A DNA stretch of 64,000 nt. Origin: Ichthyophis bannanicus (Eukaryota; Chordata; Amphibia; Gymnophiona; Ichthyophiidae). The translations under genes were made by a program, and so were the position numbers. Numbering within the stretch: position 1 is the stretch's first letter; each line of letters opens with the position of its first letter. Positions 40,733-51,400 of the stretch are shown here, in pieces. The notes under the pieces were generated by a model. That model saw only the letters and a list, made by a program, of their open reading frames with translations, searched no databases and was not told the origin of the DNA. The stretch covers positions 15,873,080-15,937,079 of the forward strand of contig CM066033.1 in assembly GCA_033557465.1 (NCBI GenBank), read 5' to 3'.

Positions 40733-41739
40733 TGTTGGCTCCCTGGGGCATGCCTCAGGAAGTGGAAGAGGTGGTCTTGGCCTCTAGAAAGCCATCCACC
40801 AGGAAAACCTATGCCCTGCAATGCAAGGAAGATCCTTTCTCCTGCACTGTACCAGTAGTGCTTCAGTACCTGCTGCACTTGTCCAATCAGGGCCTTAAGT
40901 CCAATTCTGTTCGGGTCCACCTCTCTGCTCTGGCAGCTCACCACTCACTGGTGGAAGGACACTCTTTGTTGGTTCACTCCTTGGTGTCCAGGTTTCTCAG
41001 GGGCTTGCTCTTGTTCAAGCCTCCTCTCCGTCCACCGGCCCCTGAGTGGGAGTTGAATGTGGTCTTGCAGCAACTGATTCGCCCACCTTTTGAGCCGATG
41101 GCTACATGTCCTCTCCGCTTCCTTTCTTGGAAGACTCTATTCCTAGTGGCCCTGACCTCGGCCAGGCGAGTGAGTGAGCTTCAAGCCCTGGTCTGTGACA
41201 GGCCATACACTCGCTCCTATAGGAACAGGGTAGTCCTTAGGACTCATCCTAAGTTCCTCCCAAAGGTTGTCTCCTCTTTCCATCTCAACCAGGAGGTGGC
41301 TCTTCCAACGTTCTTCCCTAGGCCCCATGCCAGCCAGGCTGAGACAGTCATGCATACCCTGGACTGTGGGAGGGCCTTATCCTTCTACCTTGAGCGTACG
41401 CAGGGGCATAGGAGGGCTACTCAGCTCTTCGTATCTTTTGACCCCAATAACTTGGGGGTACCTGTCTCCAAGCATACCTTGTCCATCTGGGTGTCTGACT
41501 GTATCACCTGGGCTTACAGGGCAGCTGACCTTCCTTTGCAGGGTCGGGTCACGGCCCACCATGTCAGGGCAATGGCTGCCTCAGTAGCTCATCTCTGCTC
41601 TGTACCATTGGCAGACATCTGTAGGGCTCCAACTTGGTCCTCAAGCCAGACTTTTGCGGCCCATTACTGCCTGGAGAGGGAGTCCCATAGGGACAGTGCT
41701 TTCGGTCAGGCAGTGCTCCGGAATCTCTTCGAGGTTTAG
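40312..41739 (+). CDS. DIRS copy 1 tyrosine recombinase
   Basis: 475-codon open frame overlapping the RNase H gene in another frame and ending at TAG 41737-41739. The N-terminal SAM-like domain begins around RKPSTRKTYALQC. The catalytic region has TSARRVSELQAL (first Arg), VTAHHVRAMAAS (H-x-x-R) and AAHYCLERES (Tyr nucleophile), so the R-H-R-Y set is present. Next to copy 2 it lacks a short stretch after YALQC (copy 2 has about 12 extra residues there), so a core-binding segment is damaged. The enzyme would integrate a circular DNA copy by site-specific recombination. It ends just before the internal complementary region. Confidence 0.88.
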   Translation: MATAPISGSKDFPEMGISIHRSLCQSPEPAATQVLFQATASPEVSSGCLPDFLVPGPPVCVSSPASGGPNLVQDSKGQGLGTSGSPQVAEASLVPTSASTSSGNPTTSGVATRSSLSGSGFPSAPQSQISPFDGLGAARVVLAPWGMPQEVEEVVLASRKPSTRKTYALQCKEDPFSCTVPVVLQYLLHLSNQGLKSNSVRVHLSALAAHHSLVEGHSLLVHSLVSRFLRGLLLFKPPLRPPAPEWELNVVLQQLIRPPFEPMATCPLRFLSWKTLFLVALTSARRVSELQALVCDRPYTRSYRNRVVLRTHPKFLPKVVSSFHLNQEVALPTFFPRPHASQAETVMHTLDCGRALSFYLERTQGHRRATQLFVSFDPNNLGVPVSKHTLSIWVSDCITWAYRAADLPLQGRVTAHHVRAMAASVAHLCSVPLADICRAPTWSSSQTFAAHYCLERESHRDSAFGQAVLRNLFEV

Positions 41740-41874
41740 GCAACTCCTACCCTCCAGCCCTCTGGTTGGGCTACTGGTGGGGGTATGTTTCAGTGAAATC
41801 CTTTCTCTGATGCTGCGGCTAGAGGGAGCTCATTTTTCAGCTCTGGGTCCCCGGTAGCCTGAAGCTGGGGAGTC

Positions 41875-41975
41875 CCATATATGAGGACTGACTTCCTGCT
41901 TGGTCCTTGAAAAAGAGTAGTTACTCACCTGTAACAGGTGTTCTCCAGGAGCAGCAGGAATCAGTCCTCACAACC
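41875..41975 (+). repeat. Internal complementary region of DIRS copy 1
   Basis: CATATGAGGACTGACTTCCTGCTTGGTCC pairs with the left element end at 36545-36577. After a short GAAAAAGAG joint, AGTAGTTACTCACCTGTAACAGG and the following AGCAGCAGGAATCAGTCC pair with the right end at 42178-42236. Confidence 0.9.
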
Positions 41976-42236
41976 CTCCCTCCTTCCCTGGGATTTGCAG
42001 TTGTACATAGTTCATTTTTACATTTTTTTTGTGCTGTCTTTTAGCTATGTCATCAGACTGAGCAAGATGGCACCTTTAGGCGGGAAAGGGACCGCACATG
42101 CGTGCAGTATTCCCAAAGGCTTTCATAGAAAACTGGGGAAATGCTCTGCACGGGGGCTCCATCGACGTCGATGTCACCCATATGTGAGGACTGATTCCTG
42201 CTGCTCCTGGAGAACACCTGTTACAGGTGAGTAACT

Positions 42237-43705
42237 ACTCTTACACCGCTTATTGCTTCAGCTAAGCGGTATATCAAATTTCCGATAAAGAGGGCTGAGA
42301 AGAGGGGTGGAAGACATAGGTAAGAGGGGGCTTAGTGTGGGGTTGCATTAAGCCATTCTTGATGCATCTATTCCAAGGTGATGGATCTGAGTTGGGCTGA
42401 GTGGAAGGGGCACTTTTGTCTTGATCTGCCTCATTCACTGTGTTACTAAGCGCCCAAAGATTTATTTCTCCATTTTTGGAAATTACAGCAACTTGACAAA
42501 AACGAATATCAGAAATAAAATCCCCAGGGATTAAGGAAAAAGTAAGAAATGAGAGTATGGGAGGGGGGCAGAGGGAAAGAGCAGAATCAGGCAGGTGGAT
42601 TGGTGCCCTAACTCAGTACAGTGGAATAATCTGTATGATAAAGAATGACCACAAGAGGGTAGCAGTGAGCATGTTGCAAGTTGAGCTACACATCTCCTAT
42701 TTATTTATTTGGTTTTATACCACACTTTTACATAGTGCCCTCTTGGGGTGGATTGTCAGTTTAATGTGATGGAAAATGAACAGAGATACCGAGAGGAAAT
42801 CTTGGGGAAGAAAGGGATTTAAATGACAATATTGGTCTTATTACCCAGCACTTGGATAACTGAAGCTTTAAGAACTTCTGGATAGATGTACCATTGAGTC
42901 CAAGATACTATCAGCCCTCATGCTATTGATTTTATATTTTTCTTTGTTTACATTTTCTAAAGAGGGAAATGGTTCTTTTATTTCCTTCGATTTAGCTCAG
43001 ACCATTGCAGTTCATTCAAGATGAGTTACATTCAGGTACAGTCGGCATTTCCCTGTCCCCAGAGGGCATACAATCTAAGATTATATTTAATAATCATACA
43101 TAGAAGCAATTTGCCCATTAAAGAAACCATGTCTTCCAAAAATGTAATTGTAGCAAAATCAGAAAAAGTGTGTAGAATTCTGATTAATGTACCTATAAGT
43201 GTCCATGTATATGTGGAACTGGAATCACAAAACCTCCTGTAGTTCTGAAATGGCCATTTTAATTCAACTTTTAGAGCAAAGCCAGAGATCTGTAGGAATT
43301 ATTATAAGACAGCAATTTTTGCATTTAACACTGATGCCATATGTTCCCTCCTTCGTGTCCATGCCTCTGAGGAGCATCAGTGAAGTCCCTTGGTGTTAGG
43401 CATATTTCCGTTTTGAAGGTTTTCTACAAGGGCAGAGCCCTCACTTGTAGTTAGAAGGAGGGGCAGAAAAGAAGTGTGCTTGAGACAGTAGCTCCATTTT
43501 ATTCACTATCTGCAAATTTATTCTATAATAAAATTGTGCATAGCCCGAAAACCTGTGGCTTCACAAGTTTAAAAAGCCTTATGGTAAACCAAGAGGTGTC
43601 TGTAATACTATCAATGGCCACCAGAGGGTGGCAGGTGCACTCAATGCTGCCCTTCCATGGCCGTTTATGAGTACACCCAGCAAATATCAGGTTGATCTGT
43701 GCGAG
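42237..43705. other. Intergenic; minus-strand L2-like 3' tail
   Basis: 42695-42760 is the complement of a GTGGTATAAAACC...AAATAAATAAATA tail seen also near 46370 and 48760, so a short L2/SINE-like 3' end lies there. The remainder shows no gene. Confidence 0.5.
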
Positions 43706-44045
43706 CACTGTTCCCTCTAAGCTGTGCACGTGTGCGCGCGCACACACCTCACCGAGCGAGCGCACATACTTTACAACAGAGCGCACAAAAATTATGGTTC
43801 TGATTCTGATAGAAAAAAACACAGATGTCTTAAAACTTAAAAGTTGTGATTGTAATTGCTAGAAATTTTCCGCTTCATTTAGTAATCGTCTGATTTTAAT
43901 CAAATTAAATGAAAATAATGTGGTGTACATACTGTATTCTGACGTGTAGTCGTTATGTGGCGCACAAAAATTTAACCTTCCTTCAAAAGCTGCACAGCTG
44001 ATATTTTATGCGCACACAGCCTACAGAAAATTAGAGGGAACATTG
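43706..44045. mobile_element. hAT MITE with perfect 8-bp target duplication
   Basis: Left terminus CACTGTTCCCTCTAAGCTG and right terminus GAAAATTAGAGGGAACATTG are inverted. TGTGCGAG is present exactly at 43698-43705 and 44046-44053. It is AT-rich inside, with GTGCGCACA-like subterminal words on both sides, and has no coding capacity. Confidence 0.93.
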
Positions 44046-44053
44046 TGTGCGAG

Positions 44054-46077
44054 TCAAAGAAAAATAACTCCTAGGCCACCTCCTCAGCACTCAGTCTTAG
44101 TGACTAAACAAGTAACTGTAAAATCCTGCAAATCAAAATTATATGGCCAAGAATTAGAAAAAAAATCTTCCCTTCCATATCATTTCTCTAATTGTAATGC
44201 CCCTAAAGGCCACTAGATGGCAGCGCTATTCCATGGAGCAGAACTATTATTCAGTGCTGCCTCACTATGGTGGTTTGTTTAAATAGCAAATTGCATTTAT
44301 TTTCAGGTGCACACAGGCAGCAAACTCAAGGACCTCCAGTTGCAAGGATGCTTGTGTCTCCCCCATAGCTATCTCTCTGCTTGCAGGAATGCCAGGGGGT
44401 GTCCGTGGGTCCCATAGCCCCTCTTTCCAGGGGCATCCCAAGTACAGAGGCTGCCTCCCTGTACTGTCAGCAAATGGGAGATTCTCTATGTGATGGCTGC
44501 AAGTGCAGGAATTTTTCATTTAATTATACAACCTATGAAATCATAGCAGCATTTTAAGGACTTGGCAGAGCCACAGCCCCATCTGTGCCATTTTGTTAAA
44601 TGGCCGGTGCCAAGGATAAAGAGAAGTCCTTCTGGGTAGTACAGTCTGGGGCTTAGCACTCCATGGCACTGAAAGGTTTCATACTGAAGTCAATACTCTG
44701 TGACTGCTCCATGATTCCACCTATATCCAAGTGTGCTCACTGCTTTATGTTTGAGTGGCAGGAGCTGTATCACATATGTGCGTGCGTGCGTGCAATTTGT
44801 ATGTGCTCACAATAGCTTAAACATGATTTTGGGGTACACTCACTACAGAGTGAAACTGGATTTCTAAGCTCAGGCTGTGTTCTCATACTTTAGTGCTGGA
44901 GAATTTCTTAGTACTCTTATCTGGTTAACCTCTGTGGTTATCCACATCAAGCACTTTTGAAAATTGACCTCTAGTTATTTGAGTAAATTTCCACAACCTG
45001 AAGACTTACTTCCACAGTATGCACATGTCTACAATGGTAGCAGTGAACTTCTCCAGCCCAAATTTTAATAGGGAAACTATTTATATGGCATTGGCCCTAC
45101 CACAAAGGTACACAAACACACACACAGTCTCACTCTTCAGGCATACACTCTTCTGATGTTTACACCTGGGGGATTCTGCACAAAAATCTTGAATTCCCCC
45201 ATCATAAAGCCTAACTTCTCATTTTTACCAGAAATCCCCACTGCCTTTTCCCTCCTCAGCTCTCTCTCTCCAAACCCAAGCCTTCCTTGCTACCCCCCCC
45301 CCTCCCATTCTCTTTCCCTCTAATTTCTAGGATGATTCCTACTGCTGTCTGTACCTTAGGTCTACCCTTAATGTATATACCCTCTCCTTATAATCCTCTC
45401 TCTCTTTCCCATGCATCTATCTCCTTCTTGTTTCCCAGGCACATACCTCTACCTTTCATTCTCCCCGTCCTCACGGTGTACATCCATCTCCAGCTCCCAG
45501 CCACTCTCTAAAGTTATCAGCCTGTCAGTCCCCCCCCCCCCCCACTCATCATTAGTCCATCTCCAGCCCTTCACCACTTTCCAGCCCCCAATCACTCACC
45601 TCCTCTGCCTGATCATGCAGCAGCATTGTAAAACTCACCCGCAGGAGCATTTCCCTTGGTCCCATGGCTATGCTACATTTCTGATGTATTCAACAAGATA
45701 TAAATATGATCACTTCCCGGAGCTGCACGTACTACTCAGTAACATAAAAAACAAGCGCTCCACTGTTCACCATATGAGGTATGTTATGTCTTATGCAACC
45801 GGGTCTCAGACTAATGTGGAGCAGATTTCTCGGGTTTGTAAGTAAAACTCAAACCCTAAGCTCCTATTTGCATCAATGACCCGTATATGTTGCAGATGTT
45901 TTTTTGGTAATGGTGCTTGGCTCTACACAGATAGTTACTCATAAATGTGTCTCTCGATCTCAAAAAAACTTTTTTCAAAAATGGTACTTATCTGGTTGAG
46001 CTGTATTTCCCCAACGCCAACCTTCGCGCTGATGCGTTTCACTGCAGGGTTTTCTCAAGGGGGGTTTTATTTGCACC
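44054..46077. other. Intergenic
   Basis: A (GTGC)n run lies at 44781-44793, a CT-rich stretch at 45240-45600 and a C run at 45530-45543. No gene or recognisable element seen. Confidence 0.6.
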
Positions 46078-46213
46078 GTGTCGGTTTTTCACATTTTCTA
46101 ACCGGCTGCTGTCTTCTGTGTTATGAGTAAAACCTTTTGGGCATCTTTTGGGAAAAAGTTTTACTCATAACACAGAAGACAGCAGCTAGTTAGAAAATGT
46201 GAAAAACCGACAC
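46078..46213. repeat. Foldback palindrome, 56-bp arms, 24-nt loop
   Basis: Arms GTGTCGGTTTTTCAC...ATGAGTAAAAC and its complement at 46158-46213 differ at two positions. The loop contains CTTTTGGGCATCTTTTGGG, itself a short direct repeat (CTTTTGGG twice). Confidence 0.92.
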
Positions 46214-46415
46214 ATAGTTGCTTTTTGTACATAGTTATTATGTTCCTCTGTTTATGAAACCTGTTGAATGTAAACCTGTTTAATGTATACCCAGCTGTTC
46301 ATTGTAAGCACCGATCAATATTTGGTAAGTGTAGTTTCTGTTCATTGTAAACCGCGCTGATGTCGAATAGTGCGGTATAAAAGAAACTGTAAATAAAATA
46401 AATAAATAATAAATT
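46214..46415 (+). repeat. L2/SINE-like 3' tail
   Basis: AACCTGTTTAATGTATACC, CATTGTAAACCGCGCTGATG and GTGCGGTATAAAAGAAACTGTAAATAAAATAAATAAATAA have the layout of the 3' end of the L2-like LINE at 48720-48796. The AAATAA-repeat tail defines the end. Confidence 0.65.
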
Positions 46416-47029
46416 TCTGATGTAGACAGAAGGTAAACAAAAGTGTTTTTTGCTTCTTTCAAGGGACAGGTGTGCTTCTGTTGACCTTCTTAGGACAGCA
46501 ATACTAGTATTGGAAGTATAGCACAGCTGCGGAAGCAAAGGGAAATGTACCTGTGGCTGAGCTGCAACAACAGTGAGGCAGGCTCAGTCTCCCTTAAAGC
46601 TTGTGCTCTCCACACCTTCCTCACTTCTCGCTGATGCTAGTGTCGGTGTTGGTGCAAGTGCAGAATTCCCCCAGGAGTAGGTGTTCTGCTGCCTATGTGA
46701 TCACTCAGCAAGCGCCCCCCCCCCAACCCATAACCACATACAAAATTGTTTCATGTAGCTGTGCCATTGTTCTTGTTCTCTCCAGTTCTATGTAAAATGT
46801 TTGATTGCTCATGTTATATGTAAACTGCACTGATTTCAAAAAGCAAATAAGCAGCTCTGTCTAGTATCATGTAAAGTGTTTCAGTTGCTGCTAGTTTTTT
46901 TCCTCACTTTCCCATTCCTATCCCTTCTCCGCATTCCCCTCCCCCCACTTACTGACTGCACTGACTCTCTTCAGGATCAGCTAGTGCAGAGTTCAGTTTG
47001 ATTTGATAAGCGTTTTATTATAATGCACT
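46416..47029. other. Intergenic
   Basis: No gene or recognisable element seen. A C run at 46717-46724 and CT-rich sequence at 46900-46960 are the only low-complexity stretches. Confidence 0.5.
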
Positions 47030-48796
47030 TAACATAGAATAAGCAACATATAAATTCCTTTAAATAAAATACATGATAAGGATGGTGCCGTGTCATCTTT
47101 AGGTCTGAATGTGATAGAACTCTGAACATAGCCAGACACATTTCTAGTCTACCGTTGCGGCTCTCCCATCACATTCACAAAATCGTCAAAGATTTACTCC
47201 AACAAGGATACATGCCGCAATCCCTCAAGCATGCCCTGATACGACTGATACTTAAAAGCAACAACCTAAGCCCATCTGAACCAAAGTCATACCGTCCCAT
47301 CTCCAGCCTAACATTCCTTGAGAAAATCATTGAAAAGACAGAGCAAAGGCAACTTCAGGACCATATTGACATGAATGCCCCATTGGGCATCCATCAGCAT
47401 GGATTTAAACCCCAGCACGGTGTGGAAATGCTACTCACTTCCCTCTTTGACAACCTCCTAAGAGACATAGATAACAGAAAGAACAGATTCCTGCTAGTGT
47501 TCATGGACATCTCGGAAGCCTTTGACACAGTGTCCCACGCCAGATTACTGCAGCGCCTGTAACAGATAGCACTACGCAAGAATACCCTGAAATGGTTCAC
47601 CTCCTACTTGGAAGATCGAACGCAAATGCACCCAAAAGAAATCATTGCAGTTCCCCGTCACGCAGGGAATACCACAAGGTTCAGCCCCGTCTTCAATGCT
47701 CTTTAATATTTACATCCAACCCATATGCAACATCAAACGACACACTATCACATCTATGCTAACATCATGGTGTATGCTCCAATAAACCTACTAGCACTTC
47801 GCACCATAACATAATCAAATGCCTTGAAGACAAGAATGCCTGGCTCACAGCCAATAACCTGATGGTCAACTACGATAAAACTGAGGCAATGTTTGTCACC
47901 AGGAACCCCACCTTCATTCCACCACAGACTATCAGCATTCTAAACAAACTCATAGTAGTCAAAGATGAAGTTAAGCACCTGGGCATCACAATGGACAAAG
48001 CTCTGAACCTGAAATCTCATATCACCAAAACCACAAACAAGGCCTATCAACGTTTGAGGACCATAAGAAAGAGCAAGCCCTTACTCCGCCAGGATCACTT
48101 CCGCACAGTGTGCTAGGCACTCATCACACCTCCGCTTTATTACGGAAACTCGTTATATCAAGGCCTCCCTCAGCAGACCTTACTCCCACTCCAAATGGTG
48201 CAAAACACTGCAGCACGCATCATTAAAGACACTCCAAGAACTGAGCACATCACCCCCGTCTTACAGCAACTACACTGGCTCTCAGTGGTGGCCAGAGTGA
48301 AATTTAAAACCATCCTGATCATCTTTAAAATCATCCACTATCTCTCAACAGATGCACTCCGAGATATTATAACAAGGGATATCAGTAATAGACCAAGCAG
48401 GACCAATAATGACAACTATGTTACTATGATCGGCATACCTGCAGGATACCACAAGACTAAACAAAATACTTCAAGAAGAGCTCCATCACTACTGGCGTCC
48501 ACACTATGGAACTCCCTCCCAATGAGCCTGAGGGCATTAAGACATCACAGACTTCCACAAACCCTTAAAACCCTGCTCTTTACAGAAACCTATGAGCAGG
48601 CAGATAACAGTCCCCACCAAAACGGTATTGCAACTACCCCCACCAACTCAATACCCAATCCCAACTAGACTTACGAATTCATTGTATAATGTTGTTAAGT
48701 ACCCTCATGCTAAATGTAGCCCTCCAATTGTAATGTAACCACTTTGATTGTAGGATAAGGTGGTATACAAATCTGTCTAAATAAAATAAATAAATT
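47030..48796 (+). pseudogene. L2-like LINE ORF2 remnant with 3' end
   Basis: Decayed RT reads in pieces. 47155-47562 has SYRPISSLTFLEKIIEK, HQHGFKPQHGVEMLL and FMDISEAFDTVSHARLL (motif A). 47862-48116 has MVNYDKTEAMFV and VKHLGITMD. 48195-48668 has QNTAARIIKDTPRTEHITPVLQQLHWL and LWNSLPMSLR. The HITP-L-LHWLPV-like block after QNTAAR is typical of L2. The catalytic motif C is lost among frameshifts near 47700-47850. The 3' UTR ends in GGTGGTATACAAATCTGTCTAAATAAAATAAATAAATT. The 5' end is truncated. Confidence 0.82.
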
Positions 48797-49017
48797 ATTC
48801 CTCCTACATTTCATGTTATAGTCTGGAGACCAGGCAGGAATATATTTAACAGATTTTCCAGTAGATGACTGAGCAGCGAGGGTAACAGGTATTCATGTGC
48901 ATCTTGCTCTGATCGTGCAGTGTCAGATCTAGTTAGAGGAATAACAGGCTGGGAGCTACAGCCTACCTGCAATATTGGAACTTGCTTCTTACTCTAGACT
49001 TTATGGTTACTTCATTT
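48797..49017. other. Intergenic
   Basis: Short stretch between the L2-like 3' tail and the poly(T) that marks the 3' end of the minus-strand L1 remnant. Nothing seen in it. Confidence 0.5.
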
Positions 49018-51400
49018 TTTTTTTATTTAAACTTTTTAAAAATAAGAGAATGCACTGATAACCATAGCTGTGCATAGTACACAGAACCATCAACCCAACA
49101 CTATAAATCCAGGAACAGGAGACATTATATATACGTGACCTCACTTAAAAAAAATAAATGCTAACTAGCAATAGAAGGGAAATCCAAGTGAGCAACTTCC
49201 AATGAAGTCAGTACCATTAGGAAACAGAGTGCAAGTTGTTATATGACCAGGAGATGGCGCCAACACTCCACAAGGAAAAGAACTTTCCCTTGTAAGCTGC
49301 AAATCAACAGCATGGCCGAAGACAAAATCAGAGCTCTATAGAGCCTGGTCATCCTCTGATCAGCCATCCATCCCTCTATCCTCTCTCCCACCCAGCCAGC
49401 CAGTCTATGGAATATTGTTGATACCAAAATAGAGGAGGAATTAATACATTTGTTGTGTTAAAGCTACTCTACAAATGGAGTTAGTCCATCAGAAAATTAT
49501 CACCTTATTTTCCCCCATTTCTCTTTTTATTTAACTGCTTTACACAGGATCAAACCTTCTTTTGTAAAGGTTTTCTCTATATATTAATACAAATGACAGA
49601 TAGCTCAGCTCTTCGAAATGTACCTCTTAATATTAGAAGCACCAAAATCTGTACAATTGTCACACAATTTATCATTAACAAATTATCCAATGCCCAATAC
49701 TATTAATAGGACTCCATGTTCTGACACACCATACCCAGCTCCTCCAGTGCCATATAACCAACTTAGGGGTTCACTCAGGAAGCCTTAGAAATGGGTAGCT
49801 CCCGCTGTATGAAGATTTATAAAAAGTTTGGCTTCCCTAGCTCCTTGGTAGTGTGGACCAAGAAACAAAAACACCAATAGTGATAGGGATACTAAATTAT
49901 CTTTAATTTAATATTTAATTTATATGCAATCATCAAGACAAAACTTGAAAGATAAGAAATACATAGGAGAATTACACAAGTATCAATAAGTAAAAGGAAA
50001 CAAAATCCAAAATGATCTCTTGTAGTCCACATGTTGAGGAGTAGAGAGACACAACATACCCAAGGCAGGAGAAACCTCAGGCAGCTTAAAGAAAAATAAC
50101 CTAAATTCAATAGCTTCAAGAATTCAAGATGGACCCTGAGAACACAGGCTATATAACAGGAGAGATATTAACAATATTACTCTGACACTTATCCATCAAT
50201 AACTTGGTATTAATAAAAGTAGCAAGATCAGCAGGTTGAAAGAAAACATCTCAAAGATTTATATAACACAAAAGCATTTACAAGAAAATCTTAGGACAAA
50301 GGATCCCCCAATCTGCATAACCCCAGGTTTATGTAAAAGAAATAAATAGTTTCCTCCACGTCTGCATCTCCTTAGCTATATCAGGAAACAGAGATTAAAA
50401 AAAAAAGATTGGAGACTTTTTGTGGTCTTTCAAAGAACATCTTCAGCAACCATTCTTTATCAGTAACTAATGCACATGAGACCAATAATGTAGATGGAAC
50501 ACACGGCCCACCACCAGAATCTTCAAGTAACTCAGACACATTTAAAACTTCTATATTAGAATCTTCTCCCAAAGTCACTGGTTCTTTCTTTCCTTGTGGA
50601 AGATTGACAAAGGTTTACTAAGGTGGAATTAAATCTGGTGGCATTTTCAATCTCTCTTGCAGGTATCTCTTAAACATATCCAGGGCTGTAACACCCCTCA
50701 TCTTGGGGAAATTCAAGACCCCTCAGGTTCACAGCCCTGGCAGCATTTTCCAAAACCTCCATTTTATACCGAAGAACCACATTATCCTTGAGCAAAGCTG
50801 TAGTAGAATCTGACAATGTTACCAATTGACTTCCATGAGCTTCTACTTGCAATTTAATATGTTCACTAGCAGTCACAACAGAATCGATCCTGGTTGAGTT
50901 TTCTTGAATCCTGGAGGAAAGGGCCATGGTCTGACTATGCACTGCTTCTGAGAGAGAAACAAGTGCCTCCCAAATTACCTCCAGTGTGAAGACTTTGGGT
51001 CTAATAAGAGAAACAGGCACAGGAGTAGAGGTCAACATGGTAGAAGACTGAGGGGAAATACCTTCACCATCCAAACAAGGAAGGAACTATCAAAGCCTTT
51101 CTCTGCTGTGGTGCTCCTGAATCCTCCCCGGCAACCCCGGGGGACAACTGAGCTGAAACCAGAGCACTCTACCCTCTACCTTCCCCTCCGCCGAGGGAGG
51201 AGGTGCCGAAACTACCGAGATCAGGCTCAGAGCAGCAGGGCACTGCGGCAGCGTTCTCTCCACAGGAGACAAAGAGATCTCAGAGTCTGAAGGCAGCGAA
51301 AAACTCTCCTCGGCCGTCGCTGCCAAGCCGGAGCGAATCTCCTCTTTCTGCGCCTGGGTGAGCAGGAAAAAAATGATCCCTGAATTATCTTTAAATGCAC
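49018..51400 (-). mobile_element. L1-type element remnant with ORF1 but no ORF2
   Basis: On the minus strand an L1-like ORF1 (51326 to about 50190) is followed by AT-rich sequence and ends near a poly(A)-like tract (plus-strand poly(T) at 49018-49028). No endonuclease or RT is readable in the roughly 1.1 kb between ORF1 and the tract, so ORF2 is deleted or the element is an ORF1-only derivative. Boundaries are estimates. Confidence 0.5.
50190..51326 (-). pseudogene. L1 ORF1-like RNA-binding protein remnant
   Basis: Reads in pieces on the minus strand. 51326-51090 gives an acidic, Ser-rich N-terminus. 51074-50670 gives a coiled-coil-like heptad region (VVTASEHIKLQVEAHGSQLVTL) and then LRYKMEVLENAARAVNLRGLEFP, the junction into the L1 ORF1 RRM. 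50578-50381 continues toward the C-terminal domain, and IAKEMQTWRKLF with GGSFVLRFSCKC at about 50370-50270 recalls its last part. Several stops separate the pieces. ORF1p acts as a trimeric nucleic-acid chaperone in L1 particles. Confidence 0.62.

Larger units (their letters stand above)
36541..42236 (+). mobile_element. DIRS1-like retroelement, copy 1 (decayed)
   Basis: Complete outline of a DIRS1 element: left inverted terminal repeat (about 36541-36705), gag, RT-RNase H, tyrosine recombinase, internal complementary region (41875-41975) and right inverted terminal repeat (42055-42236). The internal region contains, back to back, the complement of the left end (CATATGAGGACTGACTTCCTGCTTGGTCC) and of the right end (CTGTAACAGGTGTTCTCC...). 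That is the hallmark used by DIRS elements to complete a circular intermediate. No target duplication is expected for recombinase-based insertion. A second, inverted and better-preserved copy lies at 54083-59736. Confidence 0.92.
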
